Below, in pieces: positions 1 to 8,471 of a stretch of DNA of 39,943 nucleotides. Position 1 is the first letter of the stretch; every line of letters starts with the position of its first letter. A program made the position numbers and the translations under genes. Source of the stretch: Candidatus Colinaster scatohippi (GTDB lineage: Bacteria > Bacillota > Clostridia > Lachnospirales > Lachnospiraceae). Location: contig JAGHUN010000063.1 in NCBI GenBank assembly GCA_018064805.1, forward strand, positions 1 through 39,943, written 5' to 3'. A model generated the notes under the pieces. That model did not search any database, was not told where the DNA came from, and saw nothing but the letters and a program-made list of their open reading frames with translations.

Positions 1-2
1 AA

Positions 3-977
3 AATGTCGATAATATGCTGGGTGACGGTCTGCCACAGATTATATCGGATTTTATATCCGATAATTTCCGTAAATTTGCTCATTTTGCTCTGTTTATGCT
101 GCTTGGACTGACAGCCTTTGGAGCGGCTGTGGAACAGTTTTGGGAGAGGTTCGGAACAAAGCTTACGGCCGAACTTACACTGTGTGGCTGTATACTGTAT
201 GCTATGACTGATGAACTTCATCAGCGATTTGTACCGGGACGCTCTTGCGAGTGGCGAGATGTATGTATTGATGGACTGGGAGCAGTAATAGGAATTGTTG
301 TACTAATAGGAGGAAACAGAGTTATGAAAAAGAGAATGACAAGTATGCTGATGATGTTGATGCTACTTTGCACTACTATTGTAGGTTGTGGTGCGAATAG
401 TGATGAGGCTATGCCGGCTGAAGAGGCTGCGGTGGAAACAGTGGCAGAAGTTGCTTCACAGGCGATAGCAGATGACAAGGTTGCAGATGATGCCGGTCAG
501 GTTGAAGCAACAGACGAGGTTGACACAGAGGTACAGGCCGATGACTCAAAGCCGGTAGGAACCGGAAAAAATATTGATTTTAGCACAGTGGACATATACG
601 GTAATGCAGTAACAACAGCCGATCTTCAGAGTGCTAAGCTTGTTATGCTTAATCTGTGGGAACCTTGGTGTGGTCCATGTGTTGGTGAGTTGCCGGAGCT
701 TAATAAGCTTTATCAGGACTATAAGGATAGGGGATTGCTTATTATTGGCGCATATTCGACATTCGAAATGGATGCAGATGCTTTGGAGATAGTAGAGTCT
801 GATGGAATATCATATCCTATCGTCAAGTGTGATTCTGTACTGGATACACTTGAGCAGGATTATGTGCCTGCAACATATCTTTTAGACAGTATGGGCAATC
901 TTATTACAACAGAGCCTTATATTGGTTCGAATGATTACAGTGGATGGGAAGAGATAATTAAGGAGTATCTTAATTAA
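3..977 (+). CDS. VanZ-like protein (5' end cut) fused in frame to a TlpA-type lipoprotein
   Basis: The reading frame is open from the first bases of the window, so the true start lies upstream. The first part, up to about base 323, matches the second half of VanZ-family membrane proteins: RKFAHFALF, a hydrophobic helix, then YAMTDELHQRFVPGR and a last helix (IDGLGAVIGIVVLIGG). VanZ proteins are small integral membrane proteins of poorly known function; the family is named for a teicoplanin-resistance gene. There is no stop codon after this domain. The frame continues straight into a lipoprotein signal peptide and thioredoxin domain, which has its own ribosome binding site (see the entry at 324). 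The product could be a fusion, two proteins made from one frame, or both. The VanZ assignment is fairly safe; the biological reality of the fusion is not settled by sequence alone. Confidence 0.7.
   Translation, partial: NVDNMLGDGLPQIISDFISDNFRKFAHFALFMLLGLTAFGAAVEQFWERFGTKLTAELTLCGCILYAMTDELHQRFVPGRSCEWRDVCIDGLGAVIGIVVLIGGNRVMKKRMTSMLMMLMLLCTTIVGCGANSDEAMPAEEAAVETVAEVASQAIADDKVADDAGQVEATDEVDTEVQADDSKPVGTGKNIDFSTVDIYGNAVTTADLQSAKLVMLNLWEPWCGPCVGELPELNKLYQDYKDRGLLIIGAYSTFEMDADALEIVESDGISYPIVKCDSVLDTLEQDYVPATYLLDSMGNLITTEPYIGSNDYSGWEEIIKEYLN
324..977 (+). CDS. TlpA/ResA-type thioredoxin-fold lipoprotein (internal start)
   Basis: This is a likely independent product from an internal ATG. AGGAGG at 308-313 sits ten bases before the ATG at 324. 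The protein would begin with a typical lipoprotein signal (MKKR, hydrophobic core, lipobox IVGC with Cys about residue 22), then a long acidic Ala/Glu/Asp/Val-rich linker. A TlpA-like redoxin domain follows, with the WCGPC active site and the cis-proline motif VPATYL. TlpA/ResA proteins are membrane-anchored extracytoplasmic thiol-disulfide oxidoreductases. The next two genes encode a small CxxC membrane peptide and a membrane polyferredoxin, so a redox relay across the membrane is a reasonable inference. The substrate is unknown. Confidence 0.8.
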   Translation: MKKRMTSMLMMLMLLCTTIVGCGANSDEAMPAEEAAVETVAEVASQAIADDKVADDAGQVEATDEVDTEVQADDSKPVGTGKNIDFSTVDIYGNAVTTADLQSAKLVMLNLWEPWCGPCVGELPELNKLYQDYKDRGLLIIGAYSTFEMDADALEIVESDGISYPIVKCDSVLDTLEQDYVPATYLLDSMGNLITTEPYIGSNDYSGWEEIIKEYLN

Positions 978-998
978 TAGGCAAGAGGAACAGCTATT

Positions 999-1142
999 AT
1001 GGAAAAGAGAAGCCGACTGCTGACAATTGGAATACTTACAATAGGTCTGATTTTTATAACAATTGGAATAATTAATGGTCAGCAGACTGATGTAATGAAT
1101 AAGGCGATAAGGATTTGTTTGGAGTGTATAGGAATTGGATAA
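999..1142 (+). CDS. Small CxxC membrane peptide, CD1871A-like family
   Basis: A 47-residue ORF with one N-terminal transmembrane helix (about residues 8-26), a short polar stretch and the conserved-looking tail AIRICLECIGIG, which carries a CxxC pair (CLEC). A weak AGAGGA ribosome site precedes the ATG. The size, helix and C-terminal CLECIGIG-type ending match what I recall of the CD1871A family of CxxC-containing small proteins in anaerobic Firmicutes. I recall members next to TlpA-like proteins and 4Fe-4S membrane proteins, which is the arrangement here. The TAA stop lies inside the next gene (8-base overlap), which implies translational coupling. Function is unknown; a thiol carrier or redox-partner role is inference from context. 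Confidence 0.75.
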   Translation: MEKRSRLLTIGILTIGLIFITIGIINGQQTDVMNKAIRICLECIGIG

Positions 1143-1953
1143 TAAGAAGAGGCATGCAATACAGGCTATTGCAGCATTAATTCAAAATTGTAATTTTAAA
1201 GGTTTCTTTACAGGAGATATTTATAAAGGACAATCGAAGACAGTGTGTGTGCCGGGGATTAACTGCTATTCCTGCCCGGGGGCAGTTGGAGCGTGTCCGA
1301 TAGGTTCATTGCAAAATGCTCTCTCAGCACGCAAATTCAGGTTTCCGTATTATGTTGTTGGGTTGCTGATTCTTTTTGGAACTATAATGGGACGACTGGT
1401 GTGTGGATTTCTATGTCCCTTCGGTCTGTTGCAGGATTTAATTAATTATATTCCGTTCCCTAAAAAGATAAGAACCTTCAAGGGAGACAGGTTGCTTAGG
1501 AAGCTTAAATGGATAGTTCTGATAGTATTTGTTGTTGTTCTGCCGATTCTTGTAAAGCTGACACCTTTTTTTTGCAAATATATATGCCCTTCGGGAACAG
1601 TAGCGGGACTGTTACTTGCATTTGAGAAAACGGAGCTGTTTGCTGTACTTGGCAGCAGATTCATTTGGAAGCTATGCATACTGGTCAGTATCGTACTGTT
1701 TAGTATTCTGATTTACAGACCCTTCTGTAAATACTTATGTCCGCTTGGGCTGATATATGGATGGTTCAATAAGGTTAGTGTCTTTAGAATGAAGCTTGAG
1801 AAGGATGACTGCATACAGTGCGGAAAGTGTGAGGCAGTATGCGGTATGTGTGTGAATCCATCCGAGACTCCTAATCATAGTGAATGTATAAGATGTATGA
1901 AATGCGTTAATGCCTGTCCTAAGAAGGCATTGTCATTTACTTTTTCTCTTTAA
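1135..1953 (+). CDS. Membrane 4Fe-4S polyferredoxin, NapH/CcoG-like
   Basis: This 272-residue protein has four to five transmembrane helices and many cysteine motifs. In order these are a Cys-rich loop (CYSCPGAVGACP), three CxxxCP motifs at helix borders (CGFLCPFG, CKYICPSG, CKYLCPLG), and a C-terminal pair of ferredoxin-type 4Fe-4S motifs (CIQCGKCEAVCGMC and CIRCMKCVNACP). This is the pattern of the NapH/YccM/RdxA group, which moves electrons between a membrane pool and extracytoplasmic partners. The start is TTG at 1135, supported by GGAGTG at 1121-1126 (8-base spacing). No ATG is available in this frame until well into the protein. It overlaps the upstream small CxxC gene. The electron donor and acceptor are not evident; the upstream TlpA lipoprotein is a plausible partner. 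Confidence 0.85.
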   Translation: MDNKKRHAIQAIAALIQNCNFKGFFTGDIYKGQSKTVCVPGINCYSCPGAVGACPIGSLQNALSARKFRFPYYVVGLLILFGTIMGRLVCGFLCPFGLLQDLINYIPFPKKIRTFKGDRLLRKLKWIVLIVFVVVLPILVKLTPFFCKYICPSGTVAGLLLAFEKTELFAVLGSRFIWKLCILVSIVLFSILIYRPFCKYLCPLGLIYGWFNKVSVFRMKLEKDDCIQCGKCEAVCGMCVNPSETPNHSECIRCMKCVNACPKKALSFTFSL

Positions 1954-2016
1954 AGTGTTAGTATTTTATTGGTAGCCACATGGGGTGGAATAGTAAAAAT
2001 CAGAGGGAGTACAAAT

Positions 2017-3651
2017 ATGCCAATTACAGAGATTCTTGAACAGAATTGTCAAAAATTTGGAAATGACATTTGTCTTGTAGAGATTAATCCGGAGCTTCCG
2101 GATACCAGACGTGTTACATGGAGAGAGTATGAACTAACAGAGCCTTCACATACATCTCATTACAGACGCGAAATTACCTGGAATGTGTTTAATGAAAAGG
2201 CTAACAGATTTGCTAATACACTTATGAGTCGTGGTGTGGGTAAGGGAGATAAGGTGGCAATTCTGCTTATGAATTGTCTTGAGTGGCTTCCTATCTACTT
2301 TGGTATTCTTAAGACAGGCGCGATTGCTGTACCGCTTAACTTCAGATATGCATCTGATGAGATTAAATACTGCCTTGATTTGGCAGAGGTTGATGTGCTT
2401 GTATTTGGACCTGAGTTTATCGGTCGAATTGAAGAGATTGCGGACGATATCAGCCGTAACAGATTGCTTTTTTATGTAGGAGTTAATTGCCCTACATTTG
2501 CTGAAGATTACAGTGAGGCAACAGCCAACAGTTCGAGTATATCACCTGATGTTAAGCTTATAGATGAAGATGATGCAGCTATTTATTTCTCATCTGGAAC
2601 AACAGGTTTTCCTAAGGCCATTCTTCATAATCATGAGAGCCTTATGCATGCCTGCAGGGTAGAGCAGAATCACCATGGACAGACAAGAGATGATATATTC
2701 TTATGTATTCCGCCTCTTTATCATACAGGTGCCAAGATGCACTGGTTTGGAAGCTTCCTTGTAGGAGCTAAGTCAGTAATTCTTAAGGGAACTAAGCCTA
2801 AGACAATTATTGAGGCTGTCCATAATGAAAAATGTACAATAGTCTGGCTTCTTGTTCCGTGGGCACAGGATATTCTTGATGCTGTAGACAGGGGCGATAT
2901 CGTACTTGAAGACTACGGACTTTCACAGTGGAGGCTTATGCATATCGGTGCACAGCCTGTTCCGCCAAGCCTTATTGCAAGATGGAAGGAGAAATTCCCT
3001 CATCATGATTATGATACTAACTATGGACTTAGCGAGTCTATCGGTCCGGGTGCTGTTCATCTTGGTGTTGAGAATGTACACAAGGTTGGTGCAATCGGTA
3101 AGGCAGGCTTCGGATGGAAGACCAAGATTGTAGATGAGGATGACAACATTGTTGCGCAGGGAGATGTTGGAGAACTCTGTGTTGCCGGTCCCGGTGTAAT
3201 GACTTGCTATTATAATGATGAGAAGGCTACTAATGAAGTTCTTAAGGGCGAGTGGCTTTATACAGGTGATATGGCTATGGAGGATGAAGATGGTTTCATT
3301 TTCTTGGTTGACCGTAAGAAGGATGTAGTTATCTCAGGCGGTGAGAATATTTATCCTGTTCAGATTGAGAATTTCATCAGAGGCTATGATAAGGTTAAGG
3401 ATGTAGCTGTAATCGGTGTGCCTGATGCAAGACTTGGTGAGGCTACAATGGCTATAATTGAGATTAAGGAAGGCATGAGTTGTACAGAGGATGAGATTAA
3501 TGAGTTCTGTCTCAAACTCCCGAGATATAAGAGACCTCATCATATTGTATTTGAGGACATTCCTCGTAATCCTACCGGTAAGATTGAGAAGCCGAAGCTT
3601 AGAGAAAAATACTGTGGTGAGAGCGTTGTAGCAACACAGAACAGAGGCTAG
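2017..3651 (+). CDS. AMP-forming acyl-CoA synthetase (class I adenylate-forming enzyme)
   Basis: The enzyme would activate a carboxylic acid with ATP and join it to CoA in the cytoplasm. Core motifs are all present: the A3 phosphate loop YFSSGTTGFPKA, A5 YGLSES, A7 YTGDMA, A8 DRKKDVVISGGENIYP and A10 PRNPTGKIEK with the catalytic lysine. I chose ATG 2017, about 544 residues, because GAGGGAG lies seven bases upstream. A TTG at 1969 in the same frame would add 16 residues but has no comparable ribosome site. The N-terminal part is slightly odd: two similar stretches (VTWREYE and ITWNVFNEKANRFA) occur where most relatives have one. Substrate (short, medium, long-chain or aromatic acid) cannot be told from the sequence. 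It lies 63 bases after the polyferredoxin gene. Confidence 0.85.
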   Translation: MPITEILEQNCQKFGNDICLVEINPELPDTRRVTWREYELTEPSHTSHYRREITWNVFNEKANRFANTLMSRGVGKGDKVAILLMNCLEWLPIYFGILKTGAIAVPLNFRYASDEIKYCLDLAEVDVLVFGPEFIGRIEEIADDISRNRLLFYVGVNCPTFAEDYSEATANSSSISPDVKLIDEDDAAIYFSSGTTGFPKAILHNHESLMHACRVEQNHHGQTRDDIFLCIPPLYHTGAKMHWFGSFLVGAKSVILKGTKPKTIIEAVHNEKCTIVWLLVPWAQDILDAVDRGDIVLEDYGLSQWRLMHIGAQPVPPSLIARWKEKFPHHDYDTNYGLSESIGPGAVHLGVENVHKVGAIGKAGFGWKTKIVDEDDNIVAQGDVGELCVAGPGVMTCYYNDEKATNEVLKGEWLYTGDMAMEDEDGFIFLVDRKKDVVISGGENIYPVQIENFIRGYDKVKDVAVIGVPDARLGEATMAIIEIKEGMSCTEDEINEFCLKLPRYKRPHHIVFEDIPRNPTGKIEKPKLREKYCGESVVATQNRG

Positions 3652-3707
3652 TTTCGTATACTTCAGTTTTTTTACAGGTTATATAAGCCCGGGAGGGCCA
3701 GGTAGTA

Positions 3708-4766
3708 ATGATTTTAAATAATAAAATGAAAAAAATAACTCCAATCTTAATAATTATGAGTGCGGTTCTTATTTGCGGATGCGGACTTCCAAAAGCCAAG
3801 GAAAATACTGCAGCGGCAATTGAACAGATACAGAATTATGAGTATGAGGGTGCTCTAATGGCACTTGAACTTGCTGAAGAGGCCGGTGAGAATCAGTTAC
3901 TTATAGAGAGAGCAAGAGGAATTGCCAATCTGGGGCTTACTAATTATGAAGAAGCAGTAGGTAATTTCATAAAAGCGTTATCATATAGTGACTGGAAGGT
4001 TGATGCACTGGATTATGATATAAACTTTTATCTTGCAGATACCTATGAAAGGATGCATGATTATCAGGCGGCAGTAGATACTTATACATCAATACTTGAG
4101 CTTAAGAAAAAGGACACACTTGCTCACTACCGAAGAGGAACAGATCTGCTGCTTCTGGGCGATCATGATGCGGCACTTGCTGATTATAATACAGCACTTG
4201 AACTGGAACCCGATAATTATGATCTTCGTATTGAAATAGCCGGAAGACTTAGTGAATCTTCATATGAGGATGAGGGTCAGGAATTCCTTAAGAATTTCCT
4301 CGAAGAGAAGGAAAAGAAGCTTTCTGATTTCGATAAGGGAAGAATATATTTTTATATGGGCGATTATGAGAATGCCAAGTCCTTCTTTGAAGAGGCGAGG
4401 GATGATGATGACCAGAATACGGTTCTTTTTCTTGGTAAGACATATGAGATGCTTGGAGATTATAATTATGCTACAAGTACTTATCAGAATTATCTTACCA
4501 AGCATCCGGAGGCTGCGGTTATCTATAACCAGCTCGGACTTGCGAGAATCGAGTCTCAGGACTATGAAGGTGCACGAGAGGCTTTTTCTACGGCGAGAAG
4601 TCTAGGTAATACTGTAATTGATCAGACTCTTTCTTATAATGAGATAGTTGCCTACGAATATACCGGAGATTTCAGGCAGGCAGCGGTATTAATGGAGTCT
4701 TATCTTAAAAAGTATCCGGATGATGCGGATGCAATAAGAGAATATGAATTTTTGTCTACAAGATAA
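3708..4766 (+). CDS. TPR-repeat lipoprotein
   Basis: A 352-residue predicted lipoprotein. A short N-terminus (MILNNKMKK) leads into a hydrophobic core and the lipobox-like ICGC around residues 23-26. The rest is almost wholly tetratricopeptide repeats, about eight, with typical helix pairs such as YEEAVGNFIKAL, YQAAVDTYTSILEL, HDAALADYNTALELEPDN, YATSTYQNYLTKHPE and YEGAREAFSTARSL. TPR lipoproteins act as protein-protein scaffolds on the outer face of the membrane; the partner is unknown. The start at 3708 follows GGGAGG (3691-3696) by 11 bases; ATG 3726 is an alternative that gives a more standard MKK signal start. A strong hairpin terminator follows. Confidence 0.8.
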   Translation: MILNNKMKKITPILIIMSAVLICGCGLPKAKENTAAAIEQIQNYEYEGALMALELAEEAGENQLLIERARGIANLGLTNYEEAVGNFIKALSYSDWKVDALDYDINFYLADTYERMHDYQAAVDTYTSILELKKKDTLAHYRRGTDLLLLGDHDAALADYNTALELEPDNYDLRIEIAGRLSESSYEDEGQEFLKNFLEEKEKKLSDFDKGRIYFYMGDYENAKSFFEEARDDDDQNTVLFLGKTYEMLGDYNYATSTYQNYLTKHPEAAVIYNQLGLARIESQDYEGAREAFSTARSLGNTVIDQTLSYNEIVAYEYTGDFRQAAVLMESYLKKYPDDADAIREYEFLSTR

Positions 4767-4805
4767 GTGAATTGCATTTTTTTAATAAAAAGAGACGAAA
4801 GACAG

Positions 4806-4860
4806 AGCACAAGATATGTTGTGTGTACCATAAAATGTACACAATATCTTGTGCTTTTTA
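4806..4860 (+). terminator. Intrinsic terminator after TPR lipoprotein
   Basis: A long, slightly bulged stem joins AGCACAAGATA...GTGTGTAC with GTACACAATATCTTGTGCT and is followed by TTTTTA. It separates the TPR lipoprotein from nrdD. Confidence 0.8.
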
Positions 4861-4862
4861 TG

Positions 4863-4892
4863 TTGACTAGACTAAGTGTCAGATGCTATTAT
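4863..4892 (+). promoter_or_regulatory. Probable nrdD promoter
   Basis: TTGACT (4863-4868) and TATTAT (4887-4892) are 18 bases apart. Nine-base inverted arms ACTAAGTGT (4871-4879) and ACACTTAGT (4914-4922) span the -10 and start region, and an internal hairpin GTGTTT-GGG-AAACAC lies just downstream. These could be an operator or a leader structure. Similarity to an NrdR box is too weak to claim. Confidence 0.55.
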
Positions 4893-4950
4893 TGATATAG
4901 TGGTGTTTGGGAAACACTTAGTTATATTTTGGAGAAAGTTGGGGAGTAAA

Positions 4951-7341
4951 ATGTTCCAGGTTATCAAGAGAAATGGTGAAGAGACAGATTTCACACTTGC
5001 TAAGATCAGTGATGCTATTATGAAGGCATTTCATGCTACAGATGTTAGTTATACTAATGATGTAGTTGATTTGCTTGCACTTCGCGTTACAGCTGATTTT
5101 CAGGAGAAGGTTAAGGATGGTGCGATTCATGTAGAGGATATTCAGGATAGTGTTGAGAAGATTCTCGAACAGGCCGGATATACAGAATCTGCAAAGGCTT
5201 TTATCCTTTATCGTAAGCAGCGTGAAAAGCTTCGTACAATGAAGTCTACGATTCTTGATTATAAGGATGTTGTTAATAGCTATGTTAAGGTTGAAGACTG
5301 GAGAGTTAAGGAGAATTCTACCGTTACATATTCAGTAGGTGGACTTATCTTAAGTAATTCCGGTGCGGTAACTGCTAATTATTGGCTCTCTGAGATATAT
5401 GATGAAGAGATTGCGCGTGCGCATCGTAATGCAGATATTCATATTCATGATTTGTCTATGCTTACAGGTTATTGCGCAGGCTGGTCACTCAAGCAGCTTA
5501 TTAAGGAAGGACTTGGCGGTATAACCGGTAAGATTACATCTGCACCGGCTGCACATCTTTCGGTTCTGTGTAATCAGATGGTTAACTTCCTTGGAATAAT
5601 GCAGAATGAGTGGGCAGGTGCTCAGGCATTCTCATCTTTTGATACATATCTTGCTCCTTTTGTTAAGGTTGATAACTTAAGCTATAAGGAAGTAAAGAAG
5701 TGCATTGAAGCATTTATTTATGGTGTGAACACGCCTTCAAGATGGGGAACACAGGCTCCTTTTTCTAATATTACTCTAGACTGGACAGTTCCGGCGGATC
5801 TTGCAGAACTTCCTGCAATTGTAGGTGGTGAGGAGATGGATTTCTGCTATAAGGATTGTAAGGCAGAGATGGATATGGTAAATAAGGCATTTATCGAGAC
5901 TATGATTGAAGGTGATGCTAACGGTCGTGGTTTCCAGTATCCTATTCCTACATATTCGATTACACGTGATTTTGACTGGTCAGATACAGAGAATAACAGG
6001 CTGCTCTTTGAGATGACATCGAAATATGGAACACCATATTTCTCTAATTATATTAATTCAGATATGGAGCCGTCAGATGTGCGTTCTATGTGCTGCCGTC
6101 TGAGACTTGATCTTAGAGAGCTTCGTAAGAAGTCAGGTGGTTTCTTTGGCTCGGGAGAGAGTACAGGTAGTGTTGGCGTTGTTACAATTAACATGCCTAG
6201 AATTGCTTATCTTGCAACAGATAAGGACGACTTCTATAAGAGGCTTAATAAGATGATGGATATCGCTGCAAGATCTCTTAAGATTAAGAGAGGAGTAATA
6301 ACCAAGCTTCTCGATGAAGGCTTATATCCATATACAAGACGATATCTTGGAACATTTGATAATCACTTCTCTACAATCGGTCTGATTGGTATGAATGAAG
6401 TTGGATTAAATGCTAACTGGTTAAGAGCTGATATGACAGATCCTCGTACACAGGAATTCACTAAGGAAGTGCTTAATCATATGCGTTCACGTCTGTCAGA
6501 TTATCAGGAACTCTATGGTGACCTCTATAATCTTGAGGCTACACCGGCTGAGAGTACTACATACAGACTTGCAAAGCATGACCGTAAGCAGTGGCCACAG
6601 ATTAAGACAGCAGGAAAATCGGGTGATACACCATATTATACGAACTCATCGCATCTTCCTGTTGATTATACGGCAGATATATTTGATGCACTTGATATTC
6701 AGGATGAGTTGCAGACATTATATACATCCGGTACTGTTTTCCATGCATTCCTCGGTGAGAAGCTTCCTACATGGGATTCGGCAGCTAATCTTGTAAGAAC
6801 TATTGCAGAGAATTACAGACTTCCATATTTCACCTTGTCTCCAACATATTCAATCTGCAAGGAGCATGGTTATCTTAATGGTGAGCATTCAAACTGTCCT
6901 GTATGTGGAGCGCCTACAGAGATTTACAGCCGTATTACAGGTTACTACAGACCTGTGCAGAACTGGAATGACGGAAAACTTCAGGAGTATGCGAACAGAA
7001 CAGAATATGATGTTGAAAATTCGGTTTTGAAGAGACCTGTTAGTTCGGTAGTAACACTTTCTGATTACGCAAAAGAGGTAAAGGTTGAGGTTAAACAGCC
7101 TGAGGATGTGATGTATCTCTTTACTACCAAAACATGTCCTAACTGTAAGCTTGCCAAGGAATATCTTAAGAATATTAATTATATGCTTATTGATGCAGAA
7201 GAGAATATGGAGCTTGCTTCTAAATATGGTATAATGCAGGCACCAACATTAGTTGTAGTAAATGGCGATTCCTTTAAAAAATATGTCAATGCAAGTAATA
7301 TTAAAAAATATGCTATGGAGCTTAATATGACGGTTAAATAA
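4951..7341 (+). CDS. nrdD: Anaerobic (class III) ribonucleoside-triphosphate reductase with fused glutaredoxin-like domain
   Basis: Reduces ribonucleoside triphosphates to deoxyribonucleotides without oxygen, using a glycyl radical made by an activase (NrdG). Domains in order: an ATP-cone (about 1-92), the ten-stranded barrel with NADIHIHDL and probable active-site Cys175 in GYCAGWSLKQL, and the zinc site CKEHGYLNGEHSNCPVCG (Cys, His, Cys, Cys). The radical loop is RITGYYRPVQNWN, with Gly664 as the likely radical site. A C-terminal thioredoxin/glutaredoxin-like domain (about 710-797) carries CPNC (Cys729, Cys732). ATG 4951 has GGGGAG at 4941-4946; the GTG at 4876 in the same frame would put promoter-like DNA inside the gene. 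No nrdG follows; the next gene is pyrF. The fused CPNC domain may supply reducing equivalents, which is inference from the family. Confidence 0.93.
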   Translation: MFQVIKRNGEETDFTLAKISDAIMKAFHATDVSYTNDVVDLLALRVTADFQEKVKDGAIHVEDIQDSVEKILEQAGYTESAKAFILYRKQREKLRTMKSTILDYKDVVNSYVKVEDWRVKENSTVTYSVGGLILSNSGAVTANYWLSEIYDEEIARAHRNADIHIHDLSMLTGYCAGWSLKQLIKEGLGGITGKITSAPAAHLSVLCNQMVNFLGIMQNEWAGAQAFSSFDTYLAPFVKVDNLSYKEVKKCIEAFIYGVNTPSRWGTQAPFSNITLDWTVPADLAELPAIVGGEEMDFCYKDCKAEMDMVNKAFIETMIEGDANGRGFQYPIPTYSITRDFDWSDTENNRLLFEMTSKYGTPYFSNYINSDMEPSDVRSMCCRLRLDLRELRKKSGGFFGSGESTGSVGVVTINMPRIAYLATDKDDFYKRLNKMMDIAARSLKIKRGVITKLLDEGLYPYTRRYLGTFDNHFSTIGLIGMNEVGLNANWLRADMTDPRTQEFTKEVLNHMRSRLSDYQELYGDLYNLEATPAESTTYRLAKHDRKQWPQIKTAGKSGDTPYYTNSSHLPVDYTADIFDALDIQDELQTLYTSGTVFHAFLGEKLPTWDSAANLVRTIAENYRLPYFTLSPTYSICKEHGYLNGEHSNCPVCGAPTEIYSRITGYYRPVQNWNDGKLQEYANRTEYDVENSVLKRPVSSVVTLSDYAKEVKVEVKQPEDVMYLFTTKTCPNCKLAKEYLKNINYMLIDAEENMELASKYGIMQAPTLVVVNGDSFKKYVNASNIKKYAMELNMTVK

Positions 7342-7351
7342 ATTAACAATA

Positions 7352-7400
7352 GTATATGATATACGATAGGGCTGGGGGCGTTTTGCTCGAAGCCCCTTCG
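7352..7400 (+). promoter_or_regulatory. Structured leader upstream of pyrF
   Basis: The 147-base gap before pyrF holds a perfect palindrome GTATATGATATAC (7352-7364). After it come two mutually exclusive short stems: GGGGC (7375-7379) with GCCCC (7392-7396), and CGAAG (7388-7392) with CTTCG (7396-7400). No clear U-tract follows. It may be an attenuator-like leader for the pyr/pur run, but the evidence is thin. Confidence 0.25.
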
Positions 7401-7488
7401 TTATGTTAAGGGATAGATAAATGTTTGTACGCAGCGCGTTGCTAGACGTGTGTTGCATTACACTAATAGAGATGAATGGAGAATTATT

Positions 7489-8409
7489 ATGATTAACAAA
7501 CTTGTTGAAGGAATTAAAAAGACTGAGGCACCAATCGTAGTAGGACTCGATCCTACAATGAAGCTGATACCTAAATTCATAATGGATAAGGCAATCAAGG
7601 AGCATGGTGAGACTCTTGATGCAGCCGGTGCGGCAATTTGGGAATATAACAAGGGACTTGTGGATGCCATTGCCGGTCTTGTTCCGGCAGTCAAGCCGCA
7701 GATTGCCATGTATGAGCAGTTTGGAATTCCGGGACTTGTGGCTTATGATAAGACAGTTAAATACTGTAAGGAGAAGGGACTTGTTGTAATCGGTGATATT
7801 AAGAGAGGTGATATCGGCTCTACATCAACAGCATATGCAATAGGACACCTTGGAAGTGTTAAGATTGGTAATACTGTCTGCAGGGGCTTTGATGAGGATT
7901 TTGCAACTGTTAATCCATATCTTGGTTCAGATGGTGTTAATCCGTTTATCGATGTTTGTAAAGAAGAGAAGAAGGGTCTTTTTATCTTGGTTAAGACTTC
8001 TAATCCAAGCAGTGGCGAGTTCCAGGATCAGTTAATCGGAGATAAGACATTATATCATCTCGTTGGTGAGAAGGTGGCTGAGTGGGCTGATACACATATG
8101 GGTGATGATTATAGTTATATTGGAGCTGTTGTAGGTGCAACATATCCTGAAATCGGCAAGATTATGCGTGAGGTTATGCCTAAGAGCTATATTCTGGTTC
8201 CCGGATACGGAGCACAGGGTGGAAAGGGTAAGGACCTTGTACATTTCTTTAATAAGGATGGACTTGGTGCAATCGTTAATTCGTCAAGAGGAATTATAGG
8301 TGCATATCAGCAGGAAAAATATGCTTCATTTGGTGAAGAGGGATATGCAGATGCAGCTATAGCAGCTGTTAAGGATATGAAGGCTGATATTCAGTCAGCA
8401 TTGAAGTAA
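7489..8409 (+). CDS. pyrF: Orotidine 5'-phosphate decarboxylase (type 2)
   Basis: Catalyses the last step of UMP synthesis, decarboxylating OMP. The active-site signature DIKRGDIGSTS is present, as are the N-terminal VVGLDPT and the C-terminal phosphate-binding GYGAQGGKGKD. At about 306 residues it matches the longer, type 2 PyrF branch rather than the roughly 230-residue bacterial form. The start is ATG 7489, preceded by TGGAGA; an upstream ATG in frame (7450) has no ribosome site. It is the first gene of a close co-directional run and is followed after 62 bases by pyrE. Confidence 0.93.
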   Translation: MINKLVEGIKKTEAPIVVGLDPTMKLIPKFIMDKAIKEHGETLDAAGAAIWEYNKGLVDAIAGLVPAVKPQIAMYEQFGIPGLVAYDKTVKYCKEKGLVVIGDIKRGDIGSTSTAYAIGHLGSVKIGNTVCRGFDEDFATVNPYLGSDGVNPFIDVCKEEKKGLFILVKTSNPSSGEFQDQLIGDKTLYHLVGEKVAEWADTHMGDDYSYIGAVVGATYPEIGKIMREVMPKSYILVPGYGAQGGKGKDLVHFFNKDGLGAIVNSSRGIIGAYQQEKYASFGEEGYADAAIAAVKDMKADIQSALK

Positions 8410-8471
8410 TCCGGTTGGATTTTAATTAATATATAATCATTGTAAAAAGGAAAATATTTTCGGAGGGAAAA

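Noticed and set aside
4887-4907. An NrdR box at the nrdD promoter
   Set aside because: Only about 10 of 16 positions fit the consensus as I remember it, and there is no second properly spaced box.
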